The position numbers and the translations under genes are program-made. From Streptomyces sp. yr375 (GTDB lineage Bacteria > Actinomycetota > Actinomycetes > Streptomycetales > Streptomycetaceae): a DNA stretch of 64,000 bases. Location of the stretch: assembly GCF_900110755.1 (NCBI RefSeq), contig NZ_FOFF01000032.1:33094-97093 (forward strand). Reading direction: 5' to 3'. Shown piece after piece: positions 53,206-61,494 of the stretch. Position 1 is the first letter of the stretch. The number at the start of each line of letters is the position of its first letter. The notes under the pieces are model-generated. The model did no database searches and was not told the DNA's origin. It was given only the letters and a program-made list of their open reading frames with translations.

Positions 53206-53414
53206 TTACCTGAGCGAGGTCCGTGGCAACGGCGTTCCGCTTACGAGGTCTCGTGGGCCATCACTCCGTCAAGATCCCGATCGACTTCTACGGGAACCCT
53301 CGGGAATTATGCCTGTCGTCCAGCACGTGGGCCCGCTGCCGGGAGGTCGCTGCGATATCTGGGCCCGCAGGGGTTGGTCGTCGGAGATTATCTGTGGTCA
53401 GACGGTGCGGATGA
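53206..53414 (+). pseudogene. Tyrosine integrase relic 1 (C-terminal fragment)
   Basis: GHHSVKIPIDFYGN corresponds to the LGHxSxxTTxDxYGH box with the catalytic tyrosine; the following STWARCREVAAISGPA matches the C-terminal helix seen in relic 2 (AWHRCREVLPNAMRPA). A short piece in another frame (VRGNGVPL, 53215-53240) corresponds to NGVPIHEVSR. No upstream integrase domain remains, so only about 60 codons survive, frameshifted. Order xis then int is normal for actinobacterial elements. Confidence 0.65.
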
Positions 53415-53790
53415 CAGGGGCCGGTTTGATGTCCTGGGCGTCGATGAGGGCGCGGATGTCGTCCGGGTCCGAGGTCCAGATGATGGCGCCGAGGCTGGCA
53501 GCGATAGTCGCGACGGTGGCGTCGACGATGTCGGAGGTGCGGGCCTTGCCACAGAGAATGCCTGCGGCTTTAGCGGTTTCGAGGCCGACGGGTACCACGT
53601 GGCACCCGGCGAGGAACTTGCCGAGTCGGACCTGGCGGCGGGAGTCCCGCCACGCCTGGCTGACGACGACGGACGGGACGTGGATGTCGCGGCCGTCTTC
53701 GAGGGCCAGGCTGTGGCGGGCCCACATGCGCCGGTCGTCGTTGTCGATGGCGATGAGTACCCCAGCGTCGTACAGGTAGGGGATGTTCAC
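53398..53790 (-). CDS. vapC: VapC-type PIN-domain toxin
   Basis: 130-aa PIN-domain protein: YLYDAGVLIAIDNDDRRMWARH with the first acidic residue, HVPSVVVSQAWRDSRRQVRL, TSDIVDATVATIAASLGAIIWTSDPDDIRALIDAQ with the remaining acidic residues. Predicted Mg-dependent ribonuclease, held in check by the VapB encoded just upstream; GTG start overlaps the vapB stop (GTGA). Its length and all acidic positions look complete, in contrast to the decayed genes on both sides, so the pair may still be active and stabilise the island. Confidence 0.85.
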   Translation of the reverse strand: MNIPYLYDAGVLIAIDNDDRRMWARHSLALEDGRDIHVPSVVVSQAWRDSRRQVRLGKFLAGCHVVPVGLETAKAAGILCGKARTSDIVDATVATIAASLGAIIWTSDPDDIRALIDAQDIKPAPVIRTV

Positions 53791-54053
53791 GCGGCCGAGG
53801 CTCCCGAGCTGCTGAGGTACTCGGCGTCGGCGGCGGCCAGGTCTGCGCGGGCGGCGGCGAGCTCTTCCGGGGTGAAGGCGCCGTGTTCGGCCTGCCACTC
53901 CTGGATGACGGCGCGGCCGGCCCGCAGGCGCAGCTCGCGTTCGGCTGCTCCGGCGACGAGGCGGGAGAGTGGGATGCCTTCTTCCTCGGCGGCTCCGGCC
54001 AGGGCTTCGACCAGGGATTCGTCGAGAGTGATAGTCACCTTCTTGGTAGCCAT
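53787..54053 (-). CDS. vapB: VapB-type antitoxin
   Basis: 88-aa antitoxin: ATKKVTITLDESLVEALAGAAEEEGIPLSRLVAGAAERELRLRAG is a ribbon-helix-helix DNA-binding domain, followed by a helical toxin-binding tail (QAEHGAFTPEELAAARADLAAADAEYLSS). First gene of the operon, overlapping vapC by four bases. TATGGTTGAT just upstream suggests a nearby -10 and a possibly leaderless start. The following 237 bases to 54290 hold no gene that I can support. Confidence 0.85.
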   Translation of the reverse strand: MATKKVTITLDESLVEALAGAAEEEGIPLSRLVAGAAERELRLRAGRAVIQEWQAEHGAFTPEELAAARADLAAADAEYLSSSGASAA

Positions 54054-54290
54054 ACATCAACCATAGCGTGGTATGGCCTTCGCTGCTGATGCGCGGATCG
54101 TGGTGGGGAGCGCGCAGGGCGCAAGCGCATCCAGCGAGGAGGGGCTCGCCGACTCGGTGACCCGTGGGGCTGTGAGTGAGGCTGGGCCCACATTCGCCGG
54201 AAAGGGCGGATTGCTGATGAATGTCTTGCTCGGCCGTGAGGTGACGGTGCACGGTTTCGGGCACGGGTCAGGTAAAAGATCGGGGCTTGG

Positions 54291-55172
54291 GTGGCAGGCA
54301 TTTTCCAGAGGTGCAAGAGGGATGTCCGGGACCGGAAATTCCCCTGTGATCGTCCGCTGTGTGGGCATGGGTGGACGGTGCGGTATCGGGAACCGGGCGG
54401 CAGGCGCGGGCGACAAGGCAGAGGTCGTTTCCCCGTCGGGTGGGCTCGGCTGGAGCGGACGCTTTCGCCGACAAGATCGAGAACGACAAGAAGTCGGACG
54501 TCCGCTTCGATCCTGCGCGTGGGCTTGTGCCGTTGCGGGTCTGAGCTCGGGAGTGGCTGGGGCAGCAGAGTCTGGGGCGGAAGATGCTGGCCGGGCTGGC
54601 GCGGTGCGACTTCGAGGAGTTCGCCAAGGATGTGCATGCCTCCGGTGCGGGGTTGGCGGTCTCTACGGCCAATGACCGGATGGTGATGGTGGCCGCCATG
54701 CTGGAGGCGGCTGTTAACGACAAGCGCATCCTTGACTCCAGCGAATGTCGGCGGGCTGGCTTCGTCAGAATCCGCCGGCAGGTCAGCGCCAAGGCTCACC
54801 GTGCCGACTGCCGCACGGCTTTCGTGCCCTGCAAGAACCGGGTGGAGGGTGAGTGCCGAGACGTTACGACTGTCCCGTTCGTCGATCAGGAAATTGACGC
54901 CCACCTATCGTGGTGGGCACCGGTGCCCGTGGTCTTCACAGGTCAGAGGGGAAAGCGGCTGAGGCGGCCAATGGTGTGCCGATCCATGAGGTCTCGCGCG
55001 GCTGGGTCACCGGTCGGTCAAGACCACGATCGACATCTACGGACCCCTCTTACCCCGTGCCTGGCATCGATGCAGGGAAGTTCTGCCGAACGCCATGCGG
55101 CCCGCGCTCCTCGACACGGCAGTCCAGTCTTTGGGGAGGCAAGAGCCAGACAATTGCACGCAGGCCGCGTAG
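54291..55172 (+). pseudogene. Tyrosine integrase relic 2 (near full length, inactivated)
   Basis: N-terminus in frame 1: IFQRCKRDV ... CGHGWTVRYREPGGR. After a frameshift near 54410: ADAFADKIENDKKSDVRFDP, ARGLVPLRV, an in-frame TGA at 54542-54544 where Trp is expected, then AREWLGQQSLGRKMLAG and STANDRMVMVAAMLEAAVNDKRI (core-binding domain). The catalytic Arg region is largely missing. After a one-base deletion near 54990 comes GHRSVKTTIDIYGPLLPRAW with the catalytic Tyr, ending RHRCREVL-type helix and stop at 55170. At least two frameshifts, one nonsense codon and one deletion: inactive. Confidence 0.75.
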
Positions 55173-55282
55173 GCGAGGGGCCGAAGGGGCGCCCGAGCCG
55201 CATGGTGCTGGGATAGAGCTCCCATGCTGGGATGACCCCCGTCAGAACCCCGTTTCCGCAGGTGGGAGTTCTGTACTACGGA

Positions 55283-55299
55283 TTCCGGTTCAACGTGTA
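55283..55299 (+). other. Candidate right attachment site: second copy of the ychF 3' end
   Basis: The frame reads GFRFNV and stop (GGA-TTC-CGG-TTC-AAC-GTG-TAG), matching the ychF ending EFRFNV and stop in five of six residues. It lies 110 bases after the integrase relic and just before a strong terminator, where the native ychF 3' end would be expected before integration. Confidence 0.5.
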
Positions 55300-55350
55300 G
55301 CCGTGATCCCCCCCACACGTCGCTGACCTTCGTAAATGACGTGTCGTCTG

Positions 55351-55392
55351 CCGTGACAGCCTCGGGTCGAAGAGGCTGTCACGGGGGGTTTG
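55351..55392. terminator. 13-bp terminator right of the island
   Basis: CCGTGACAGCCTC pairs perfectly with 55372-55384 around an eight-base loop, followed by GGGGTTTGG. It probably served the original ychF and also the converging lipoprotein gene. Confidence 0.8.
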
Positions 55393-55445
55393 GTGGTGCG
55401 TGTGCTTGGTTCGGGCGTAGGTGCCGGGTGGGGGTCAGTTGTTGT

Positions 55446-56720
55446 TCAGCAGGTGGGGAGGTTGGGGGCGTTGTGGTTGGTGGGGGTTAGCCAGACTGTG
55501 GACAGGTAGCCCTCTCTGCCGTCGGACCAGCGGATTCGGTACCAGAGTGTGCTGCTGTACAGGCCCGGGTTGGTGTCGTCGATCGTGTTGTCGTTCTGGC
55601 CGTTGGTGATGCGGTCGCCGGTCAGTTGGCAGATTGCCTGGGCGACGAAGCCGCTGGTCATCTCCGTGCCGTCCAGTTTGCAGCCGAGCTTGCGGCAGGA
55701 GCCGACGGTTCGGGTGGAGAGGTAGGCCGGGGTGTCCTCCCGCATCTGCTCCGCGCCGTTGGTCACCAGGTTCGACACGGTCACCGAAACCGGCTTCGGC
55801 GTCGCGGGGGTGGGGGTGGGCGTGCGTGTGGGTGTGGGGGGCGGGGTCGGTGTGGGGGTGGGCTGTGTGGGGGGTCGGGGTGTGGGGGTGCCGATGGTGA
55901 AGGGCACTCGGCCTGTGGTTTCGCGGCCGTCCTCTGTGCTGATCTCGGTTGTGTAGGTGCCGGCCGGATCGCCCGCGCACGACCACGTCCAGGGCACGCT
56001 TCCGTCCGCGCGCGCCGACGTGCTGTTGCTGGCCAGGGGGTACTCGCGGCCGTCGGGGTAGTAGGCGGTGACCGCGTACTCGTCGCCGACGAAGCCGGAG
56101 GACCGTCCGGTCAGGGTCCCGCCCTGCGTGGTACAGGTTCCGGTGATCTCGAGTTTCAGCGGCTCGGGCTCGACGTGCGGGGAGTAGGGGTACTTCTGGA
56201 GGATCTCCGGGGTGCAGTGGGGCGTCTTCGTCTGCTCTGTTCGGGGGACGAGGTCGGAGTACACGTAGCCGGACTGCCCGGCGTGTTCGCCGTCGGCGAC
56301 GGTGACGTAGAACCATCGCTGGACGCGCGGCTCGCCCTTCAGCGCCCGGCCCCAGTCGCCCAGCGTTCCGGTGTCGGTGTCCGTCCAGCACCGCATTGTC
56401 ACCTGCGTGCCGGTCGGCAGACGCTCGTGCACCGACAGACAGGTGACGGCCACGTCGGCGTGCTGGACGTCGTGGACGACGAAGGGGCAGCCGCGCAGCG
56501 CCACCCCCTCGGGCTGGCCACCGGCGTCGACCGTGCTGGTCCGCTCCGCTCTCGTCGTCGGAGCAGCCACGGCCTTCTGCTCCTGCTGCTGGTGGTGGTC
56601 GTCGTCCGGTGTGTCGCTACCGCATCCGGTGAGGGCGACCGAGGTCAGCAGGGCCAGTGTCGTGGCCAGGACTCGGCCGCGCCGTCGGATGGGTCGTCTC
56701 GCGTCACGGGTCGTGCGCAT
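55446..56720 (-). CDS. Lipoprotein with two SH3-like Cys-containing modules
   Basis: 424-aa protein. Lipobox LTGC at about residue 33. Module 1 (residues about 75-165: CLSVHERLPTGTQVTMRCW, WFYVTVADGEHAGQSGYVYSDLV), a central beta domain (185-275), a long Pro/Thr-rich linker (PTPRPPTQPTPTPTPPPTP, 278-310), and module 2 (320-424: CKLDGTEMTSGFVAQAICQ, WYRIRWSDGREGYLSTVWL). Both modules resemble bacterial SH3 folds with WY and GY turns and end in Cys. Probably displayed on the cell surface. It lies 22 bases downstream of the 431-aa membrane protein gene, so they form an operon. Confidence 0.7.
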   Translation of the reverse strand: MRTTRDARRPIRRRGRVLATTLALLTSVALTGCGSDTPDDDHHQQQEQKAVAAPTTRAERTSTVDAGGQPEGVALRGCPFVVHDVQHADVAVTCLSVHERLPTGTQVTMRCWTDTDTGTLGDWGRALKGEPRVQRWFYVTVADGEHAGQSGYVYSDLVPRTEQTKTPHCTPEILQKYPYSPHVEPEPLKLEITGTCTTQGGTLTGRSSGFVGDEYAVTAYYPDGREYPLASNSTSARADGSVPWTWSCAGDPAGTYTTEISTEDGRETTGRVPFTIGTPTPRPPTQPTPTPTPPPTPTRTPTPTPATPKPVSVTVSNLVTNGAEQMREDTPAYLSTRTVGSCRKLGCKLDGTEMTSGFVAQAICQLTGDRITNGQNDNTIDDTNPGLYSSTLWYRIRWSDGREGYLSTVWLTPTNHNAPNLPTC

Positions 56721-56742
56721 CGTGAGTCTCCTCGAAATCCGG

Positions 56743-58038
56743 TCAGCACAGGGGGACGGACGTGGAGCCGGGGTCGACGTAGACGGCGGGCACCCATGCG
56801 CCGTCGGTCATCTGGTACCAGACGGTGGAGTCCGGGTCGGGGCCCGAGTAGGTGGCGCCTACTTTTATGGAACGTCCCTCGGTGAACCGGCAGTTGAGCG
56901 TGAGTGTTTCGCCGGCGGGGTAGGCGCTTCCGGTCGGTGTGGCGTTTCCGGGTTTGGGGCTCACGTAGGAGCGAAGGAAGGTCGAGCCGCCGTCGTTCGT
57001 CCAACGGACCTGCGCCGGGATGCCGGATGTCGTGGACGGGGCGTCCGACGGTGTGGACCGGGTGTCGGCCTTCGGTGAGAGCGACGGCGTGGGGGACTTC
57101 GCGTCGTCGCCTCCGTCGAGCAGTGGGGGTACGACGGCCGCGGCGATGGTGGCGATCGCGCCGACGAGGGCCACGGCCAGCGCACTCTCGAACCACGTCG
57201 GGCGACGGTGGCGACCGGTCGGCGGGGGATCCCCGGCCTCCTCGTCGGCCCCGTCCGGCTCGGTGCGCCCGGCCGCCGGACGCGGGATCGGCGTGTGGTC
57301 CGTGTGGTCCGTGCGGTCCGTGTGGGGCGTGTGGTTCGTGCGAGCCGGTGCGGGGCGTGACGGGCGGGCCGTGGTCCGGGACTGGTTTGGCCCGAAGCCG
57401 ACACCGACACCGACCTGTTCACGTACCGCTTCGGTCTGCTCGGGCGTGCTGCCGGGAAGCGTCAGCCAGGCGGGCATCTCGAAGTCCTTGTCCTCGTCGT
57501 GGACGAGGATCTCGACGTACTGGTCGGGCCGCAGCCCCAGGAACTCCTTCGCCACCGTGTCCCGGAAGATGTCCTGGTCCACGACCACGACGAGCGGGCA
57601 GTCCGGGGTCAGGACCAGCGCCCGGCGCGCCTGCCAGCAGCTCAGGAAGCGGCTGACCATGACGAAGGGGTCCCCGCTGAGCCCGCCGGGCGCGGCCTCC
57701 GTCAGCCCCTCGACCATCGCCAGACGCAGCCGCAGCGCCGCGTCCCGGTGGCGGCTGACGTTCGCCTGGAGCAGCTCGTTGCGCAGCGCCGGCGGGTAGC
57801 GGAGCAGTATGTCCAGCGTCGACGGCGCCGCGGGCCAGCGTACGAACTCGCCGTCCCCCTGAGGCTGCTTGTAGGCCGCCTCACGGTCCAACCCGGCCAC
57901 CCTCGCCGCCCGTTGGCGCACCGGATCGATGGCCTCCAGCAGACCGCGTTGGACGTGCGGCTGGTTGCCGCTGTATCTGACGAGGTCGTCGCCGGTGTGC
58001 AGACGCCGCACAAGCCCCTGCTCGATCTGTGGATTCAT
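56743..58038 (-). CDS. Unknown membrane protein: cytoplasmic domain, one helix, SH3-like tail
   Basis: 431-aa protein of no family I recognise. Residues 1-210 form a cytoplasmic domain (LLRYPPALRNELLQANVSRHRDAALRLRL, CPLVVVVDQDIFRDTVAKEFLGLRPDQYVEILVHDEDKDFEMPAWL). Residues 210-280 are a disordered His/Thr/Asp-rich linker with HTDRTDHTDHT from a nine-base repeat, followed by a membrane helix (about 283-305, LAVALVGAIATIAAAVVPPLL). The outer tail (350-431) has TLNCRFTEGRSIKV, VWYQMTDGAWVPAVYVD and a terminal Cys, like the modules of the lipoprotein encoded next. A surface-sensing role is a guess. ATG 58038 has GAGTG upstream. Confidence 0.65.
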   Translation of the reverse strand: MNPQIEQGLVRRLHTGDDLVRYSGNQPHVQRGLLEAIDPVRQRAARVAGLDREAAYKQPQGDGEFVRWPAAPSTLDILLRYPPALRNELLQANVSRHRDAALRLRLAMVEGLTEAAPGGLSGDPFVMVSRFLSCWQARRALVLTPDCPLVVVVDQDIFRDTVAKEFLGLRPDQYVEILVHDEDKDFEMPAWLTLPGSTPEQTEAVREQVGVGVGFGPNQSRTTARPSRPAPARTNHTPHTDRTDHTDHTPIPRPAAGRTEPDGADEEAGDPPPTGRHRRPTWFESALAVALVGAIATIAAAVVPPLLDGGDDAKSPTPSLSPKADTRSTPSDAPSTTSGIPAQVRWTNDGGSTFLRSYVSPKPGNATPTGSAYPAGETLTLNCRFTEGRSIKVGATYSGPDPDSTVWYQMTDGAWVPAVYVDPGSTSVPLC

Positions 58039-58195
58039 GGACACTCTTTCGTCCGTGTCGGTAGAAACTCACCATCGTGTCCGGGCAGTCGGACCTCGCC
58101 CGGGCGTTCAGTATGGGAACGGCCCACCGGGCAGCCGTTCTTGTATGCCAAATGGCGGCCTGGCCAAGGCCGATCGACGCCAAGTCGGTGTGCTG

Positions 58196-58927
58196 CTAAA
58201 GCTGTTCGCCGATGAGGGCGCGCAGGCCGGGTACGTCCCTGACCAGCATGCGGTTGCGTCCTGGATCTATCAGGCCGGCCAACTTGAGCTCGCCCAAAGC
58301 GCGTTGCACGGTGCGCGGGCTGACGCCGATGAGCATGCCCCACTCCACCTGGGTGAGATTCGCCCCGATGACCACGCTCCGCCCGCGCGGCACGTGACCG
58401 TGTTCATCGGCCATCTCCACCAGCAGACGGGCCAGTTGGAGGCGTACGGGCGCCTTCGCGTAGTCGACGCGTCGCCGGGTCGACGTCCGCAGCTTGCGCA
58501 CTACGGAGTCGAACAGGAGCCGCCGGCCGCCGGGCACTGTGTCCACCGCCCGCTCGAACTGCGTCTCGTCCAGCCGGACGGCGGCCACGGGTTCCTTGCT
58601 GCACACCTCGACGGTGGCACAGCGCGTGTTGCCGTCCGTCGCCGCCATCTCGCCGATCACGTCCCCGGCGAACCGCACGGCGAGGAGGGTCTGTCCGCCG
58701 CCGTAGCGGCTCGCGCTGACCTTGACGTACGACGACAGCAGCAGGAAGACGCCGTCGTAGGCGTCGCCCTCGCGCACGAGGACGTCCCCCTTGCCGAAGT
58801 GCACCAACGTGCCCTCGGCGAGGAAGGGGACCAGGGCCTGATGATCCAGCCCGGCGAGGAAACTCCGCGGTGCCCAACTTCCGCGATACCGGCGAACAAT
58901 GCTCTGCGGGTCCCACTTGTCCACCAC
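58196..58927 (-). CDS. Crp/Fnr-family transcriptional regulator
   Basis: 243-aa regulator: cyclic-nucleotide-binding-like domain at residues about 20-140 (GTLVHFGKGDVLVREGDAYDGVFLLLSSYVKVSA, RFAGDVIGEMAATDG) and a winged helix at about 165-235 (LARLLVEMADEHGHVPRG, TQVEWGMLIGVSPRTVQRALGELKLAGLI). The Glu-Leu and Arg of the cAMP pocket are not clearly conserved (GEMAATDGNTR), so the ligand is uncertain. Its promoter region contains six copies of GCTGA. Start GTG 58927. Confidence 0.88.
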   Translation of the reverse strand: MVDKWDPQSIVRRYRGSWAPRSFLAGLDHQALVPFLAEGTLVHFGKGDVLVREGDAYDGVFLLLSSYVKVSASRYGGGQTLLAVRFAGDVIGEMAATDGNTRCATVEVCSKEPVAAVRLDETQFERAVDTVPGGRRLLFDSVVRKLRTSTRRRVDYAKAPVRLQLARLLVEMADEHGHVPRGRSVVIGANLTQVEWGMLIGVSPRTVQRALGELKLAGLIDPGRNRMLVRDVPGLRALIGEQL

Positions 58928-58954
58928 AGCACGGCTCCCTCCCCCGAGACATGT

Positions 58955-58984
58955 GCTGAGCTGAGCTGAGCTGAGCTGAGCTGA
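58955..58984. repeat. Six-copy pentanucleotide tandem repeat
   Basis: Six perfect copies of GCTGA occupy 30 bases, 28 bases upstream of the Crp-type gene and before the divergent HhH gene. Copy-number changes of five bases would shift promoter spacing. Confidence 0.9.
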
Positions 58985-59070
58985 TTATGCAGTCGTGGGG
59001 CCCTTTAGGTCCCGACAATTCTGCTTTCGGGAACGAGTGTGCGGAAACGTCGGAGGTGCGAGCATTGAGG

Positions 59071-59847
59071 ATGGGGTGGAGAGGGGGCGGTGGCCTGGTG
59101 CGGGGCCGGGAGTTGAGGGAGTTGTACGAGGGTGGGGTGCGGTTGGGTGAGGCCGCGCGGGTTCTGCGGGTGGATCACGGGCGGGCGCTGGACGCCGTCC
59201 GGGGCGCGTACGCGCCGCTCAGGGACGCGCTGGTCGGCGAGGAGCTGCGGAGTATTCCGCTGGGCCGGTTGAAGGATGTGACCGAGGGGCGGTTGCGGCT
59301 CGGGGCGGTGGAGACGGCCGGGTTCGGGTCGGTGGGTGAGGTGTTCGGGGCGAGTAGGTACGAGCTGCGGCAGATTCCCGGTGTCGGCGCGCAGACCGCC
59401 GACCAGGCGCTGGCCGCCGCCCGGCAGATCGCCCGCGCGGTCGAGGAGACGGTCTCGGTGCGGATCGACGTCGACCGGCCCGAGCCGCGTACCGCCGCCC
59501 TGGTCAGCGCGCTGTACCGGCTCGTCGAGGCCGGTCCCGAGCTGCCCCGCGCCGTGGAGGCCGCCGAGCGGTACGAGACGCGGCTCGCCGAACTGCTGCC
59601 CGTGGCCCGCCCGGCCACCAGCCGGCTGCGGCTGCGGCTGGTGCTCGCCGGGAGCCGTCGGCGGGAGGCCGTGCGCGGTGCGGTCGCGGAACTGCGGGCG
59701 CTGACGGCCGAGGCCGCCGCCGACCTGCTGCGCGAACCGGCCTCGGAGATCGAGCCCTGGGGCGACTTCGAGGTGCGCTCCGCCGAGTACTGCATCGTGG
59801 AGGAGGAGCAGCGCAGACTCGCCGGTGCGCCGCAGGGGGTCTCGTAG
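59071..59847 (+). CDS. Helix-hairpin-helix protein, possibly a truncated helicase-like protein
   Basis: About 258 aa. The basic N-terminus is followed by helices (LRELYEGGVRLGEAARVLRVDHGRALDAVRG), and a helix-hairpin-helix segment SRYELRQIPGVGAQTADQALAAARQIA, a non-specific DNA-binding fold, lies at about residues 95-125. The rest is helical (TSRLRLRLVLAGSRRREAVRGAV), ending PWGDFEVRSAEYC. I recall similar sequence as the N-terminal part of Streptomyces SNF2-type helicases; here no helicase motifs follow. Start uncertain: ATG 59071, TTG 59065 (GGAGG upstream) or ATG 58987. Confidence 0.6.
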   Translation: MGWRGGGGLVRGRELRELYEGGVRLGEAARVLRVDHGRALDAVRGAYAPLRDALVGEELRSIPLGRLKDVTEGRLRLGAVETAGFGSVGEVFGASRYELRQIPGVGAQTADQALAAARQIARAVEETVSVRIDVDRPEPRTAALVSALYRLVEAGPELPRAVEAAERYETRLAELLPVARPATSRLRLRLVLAGSRRREAVRGAVAELRALTAEAAADLLREPASEIEPWGDFEVRSAEYCIVEEEQRRLAGAPQGVS

Positions 59848-60090
59848 TCCTCGTTCTCCTTCTTCTTCCCCTCGTCGAACGACGTCACCGCCCCCTCCGC
59901 GCGTGCCGCGTTTACGATGCGCGCAGCCGGATGTCGGTCGTACGTCGGTCGGATGCCAGTTCGGAGGCGGTGTCAGAAACCCCTGCCAGACTGGGCGAAG
60001 CATCTGAGTCATCGCTCACCTGTACGACCGTTCCAGCCGTTGCCCCATCGCCCCGTCGCCCGACCGTCTGAACCAGGAAGCACGGTACTC

Positions 60091-61347
60091 GTGTCCATAC
60101 CTCCGCCTCCCGGGCCCCACCAGCCCCAGGACCCGTACCAGCCTCCGCAGCCGCAGAGTCATCCGTACCCGCAGGACCCGTACGGGGCGCCCTCGCAAGT
60201 CCCCTATGGGCAGGGGGCATACGGGCCGCAGGTCCCCTACGGGGCGGCGCCCTATCCGGTGTGGGGGCAGGGGTACAGCCCCTTCGGGCGGCCCGCGCCG
60301 GTCAACGGGGTGGCCATCGCCGCGCTGGTTCTTGGCATCCTCTGCTTTCTGCCCGCCGTGGGGCTGGTGCTCGGGGTCGTCGCGCTGGTGCAGATCCGGA
60401 GGCGCGGGGAGCGCGGGAAGGGGATGGCTGTCGCGGGCGCGGTGCTGTCCTCCGTGGGGCTCGCGCTGTGGGTCCTGGCGCTGGTCATGGGCGGTGCCGC
60501 CGAGTTCTGGGAGGGGTTCAAGGAGGGCGCGAGCGCCGACTCCGGGTTCTCGCTCGCCAAGGGCGACTGTTTCGACGTGCCGGGCGGGACCCTCGACAAG
60601 GAGGTCTACGACGTCGACGAGGTCGCCTGTGCCGGTGCGCACGACGCCGAGGTGTTCGCCACGGTGCCGCTGCCCGGCAGCGACTTCCCGGGCGCCGGTC
60701 AGGTCGCGGACGTGGCCGAGGACAAGTGCTACACGCTCCAGAGCGCCTATGCGATGGACGCCTGGGCGCTCACCGAAGCGGTCGACGTCTACTACCTCAC
60801 GCCCACCAGCGAGAGCTGGGAGTGGGGCGACCGCGAGATCACCTGTGTCTTCGCCGATCTGGAGGGGAAGAGCAGCCTGACCGGCTCGCTGCGCGCCGAC
60901 GAGACGACCCTCGACGCCGACCAGTTGGCCTTCCTGAAGGCGATGAACGCCGTGGACGAGGTGCTCTACGAGGAGCCGGCGGACCTCGCCGAGGAGGACC
61001 TGGAGGCCAACCGGACCTGGGCCGGGGAGGTCGGGGACGCGACCGACGAGCAGGCGGCGGTGCTCGGCGCGTACCCCTGGTCCGCGACGGCCCGCGCGCC
61101 CCTCGCCGCCCTGCTGAAGGACATGCGGGCGGCGGGCAAGGAGTGGGCGGCGGCGGGGAAGGCCACCGACGTGGACGCTTTCTACGTGCACTACGACACC
61201 GCCTATGAGTACGTGGACGGCGACTCGACTGTCACCGCCCGCAAGGCTCTGGGGCTGGCCACCACCCCGCCCACCTACGACGAGGACGGCAGCGGAAGCG
61301 GGAGCACCGGCGGCGACGGCGACGGCGGCGGTGGCCTCCATGTGTGA
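60091..61347 (+). CDS. DUF4190-type membrane protein with extracytoplasmic septum-formation-like domain
   Basis: 418-aa protein. The first ~70 residues are Pro/Tyr/Gln-rich (QDPYQPPQPQSHPYPQDPYG). Two hydrophobic segments (about 72-98 and 112-135, VNGVAIAALVLGILCFLPAV with IRRRGERGKG between) form a DUF4190 unit. The outer domain (about 150-400) has paired Cys (KGDCFDVPGG, EVACAGAHDAEVFATVPLPG, DKCYTL, REITCVFAD), typical of Septum_form/DUF4190 proteins. An acidic Gly/Ser tail ends it. Function unknown. GTG 60091 has AGGAAG upstream; longer starts are possible. Confidence 0.8.
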   Translation: MSIPPPPGPHQPQDPYQPPQPQSHPYPQDPYGAPSQVPYGQGAYGPQVPYGAAPYPVWGQGYSPFGRPAPVNGVAIAALVLGILCFLPAVGLVLGVVALVQIRRRGERGKGMAVAGAVLSSVGLALWVLALVMGGAAEFWEGFKEGASADSGFSLAKGDCFDVPGGTLDKEVYDVDEVACAGAHDAEVFATVPLPGSDFPGAGQVADVAEDKCYTLQSAYAMDAWALTEAVDVYYLTPTSESWEWGDREITCVFADLEGKSSLTGSLRADETTLDADQLAFLKAMNAVDEVLYEEPADLAEEDLEANRTWAGEVGDATDEQAAVLGAYPWSATARAPLAALLKDMRAAGKEWAAAGKATDVDAFYVHYDTAYEYVDGDSTVTARKALGLATTPPTYDEDGSGSGSTGGDGDGGGGLHV

Positions 61348-61494
61348 CGACGTCCATAGCGGGGAGAAAGTGCCTGGGTAAAGCGTTTCCCGGGCGGATG
61401 TCATCACATCGAGTGATTCTCTGGCCTTTACTTGCATGGCACAACCCACGGTTGCCAGGCTGTAGCTGTCTGTACAACCTGATGGGAGTGGCCA

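Larger units (their letters stand above)
51575..55300. mobile_element. Decayed integrative element in ychF
   Basis: A 3.7-kb segment of lower and uneven GC, with AT-rich stretches such as 51935-52020 and 52840-52900. It contains a hypothetical gene of a type often found in Streptomyces islands, an excisionase-like HTH, two tyrosine-integrase relics and a VapBC pair, bounded by similar sequences at the ychF 3' end and at 55283-55299. The transfer gene (TraB/FtsK type) and replication gene expected in an AICE are absent. It is most likely the eroded remains of one or two site-specific elements. Confidence 0.7.

Noticed and set aside
54073..54675. 200-codon open frame over the integrase relic
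   Set aside because: Gly/Arg/Ser-rich without motifs; the other frames carry recognisable integrase segments.
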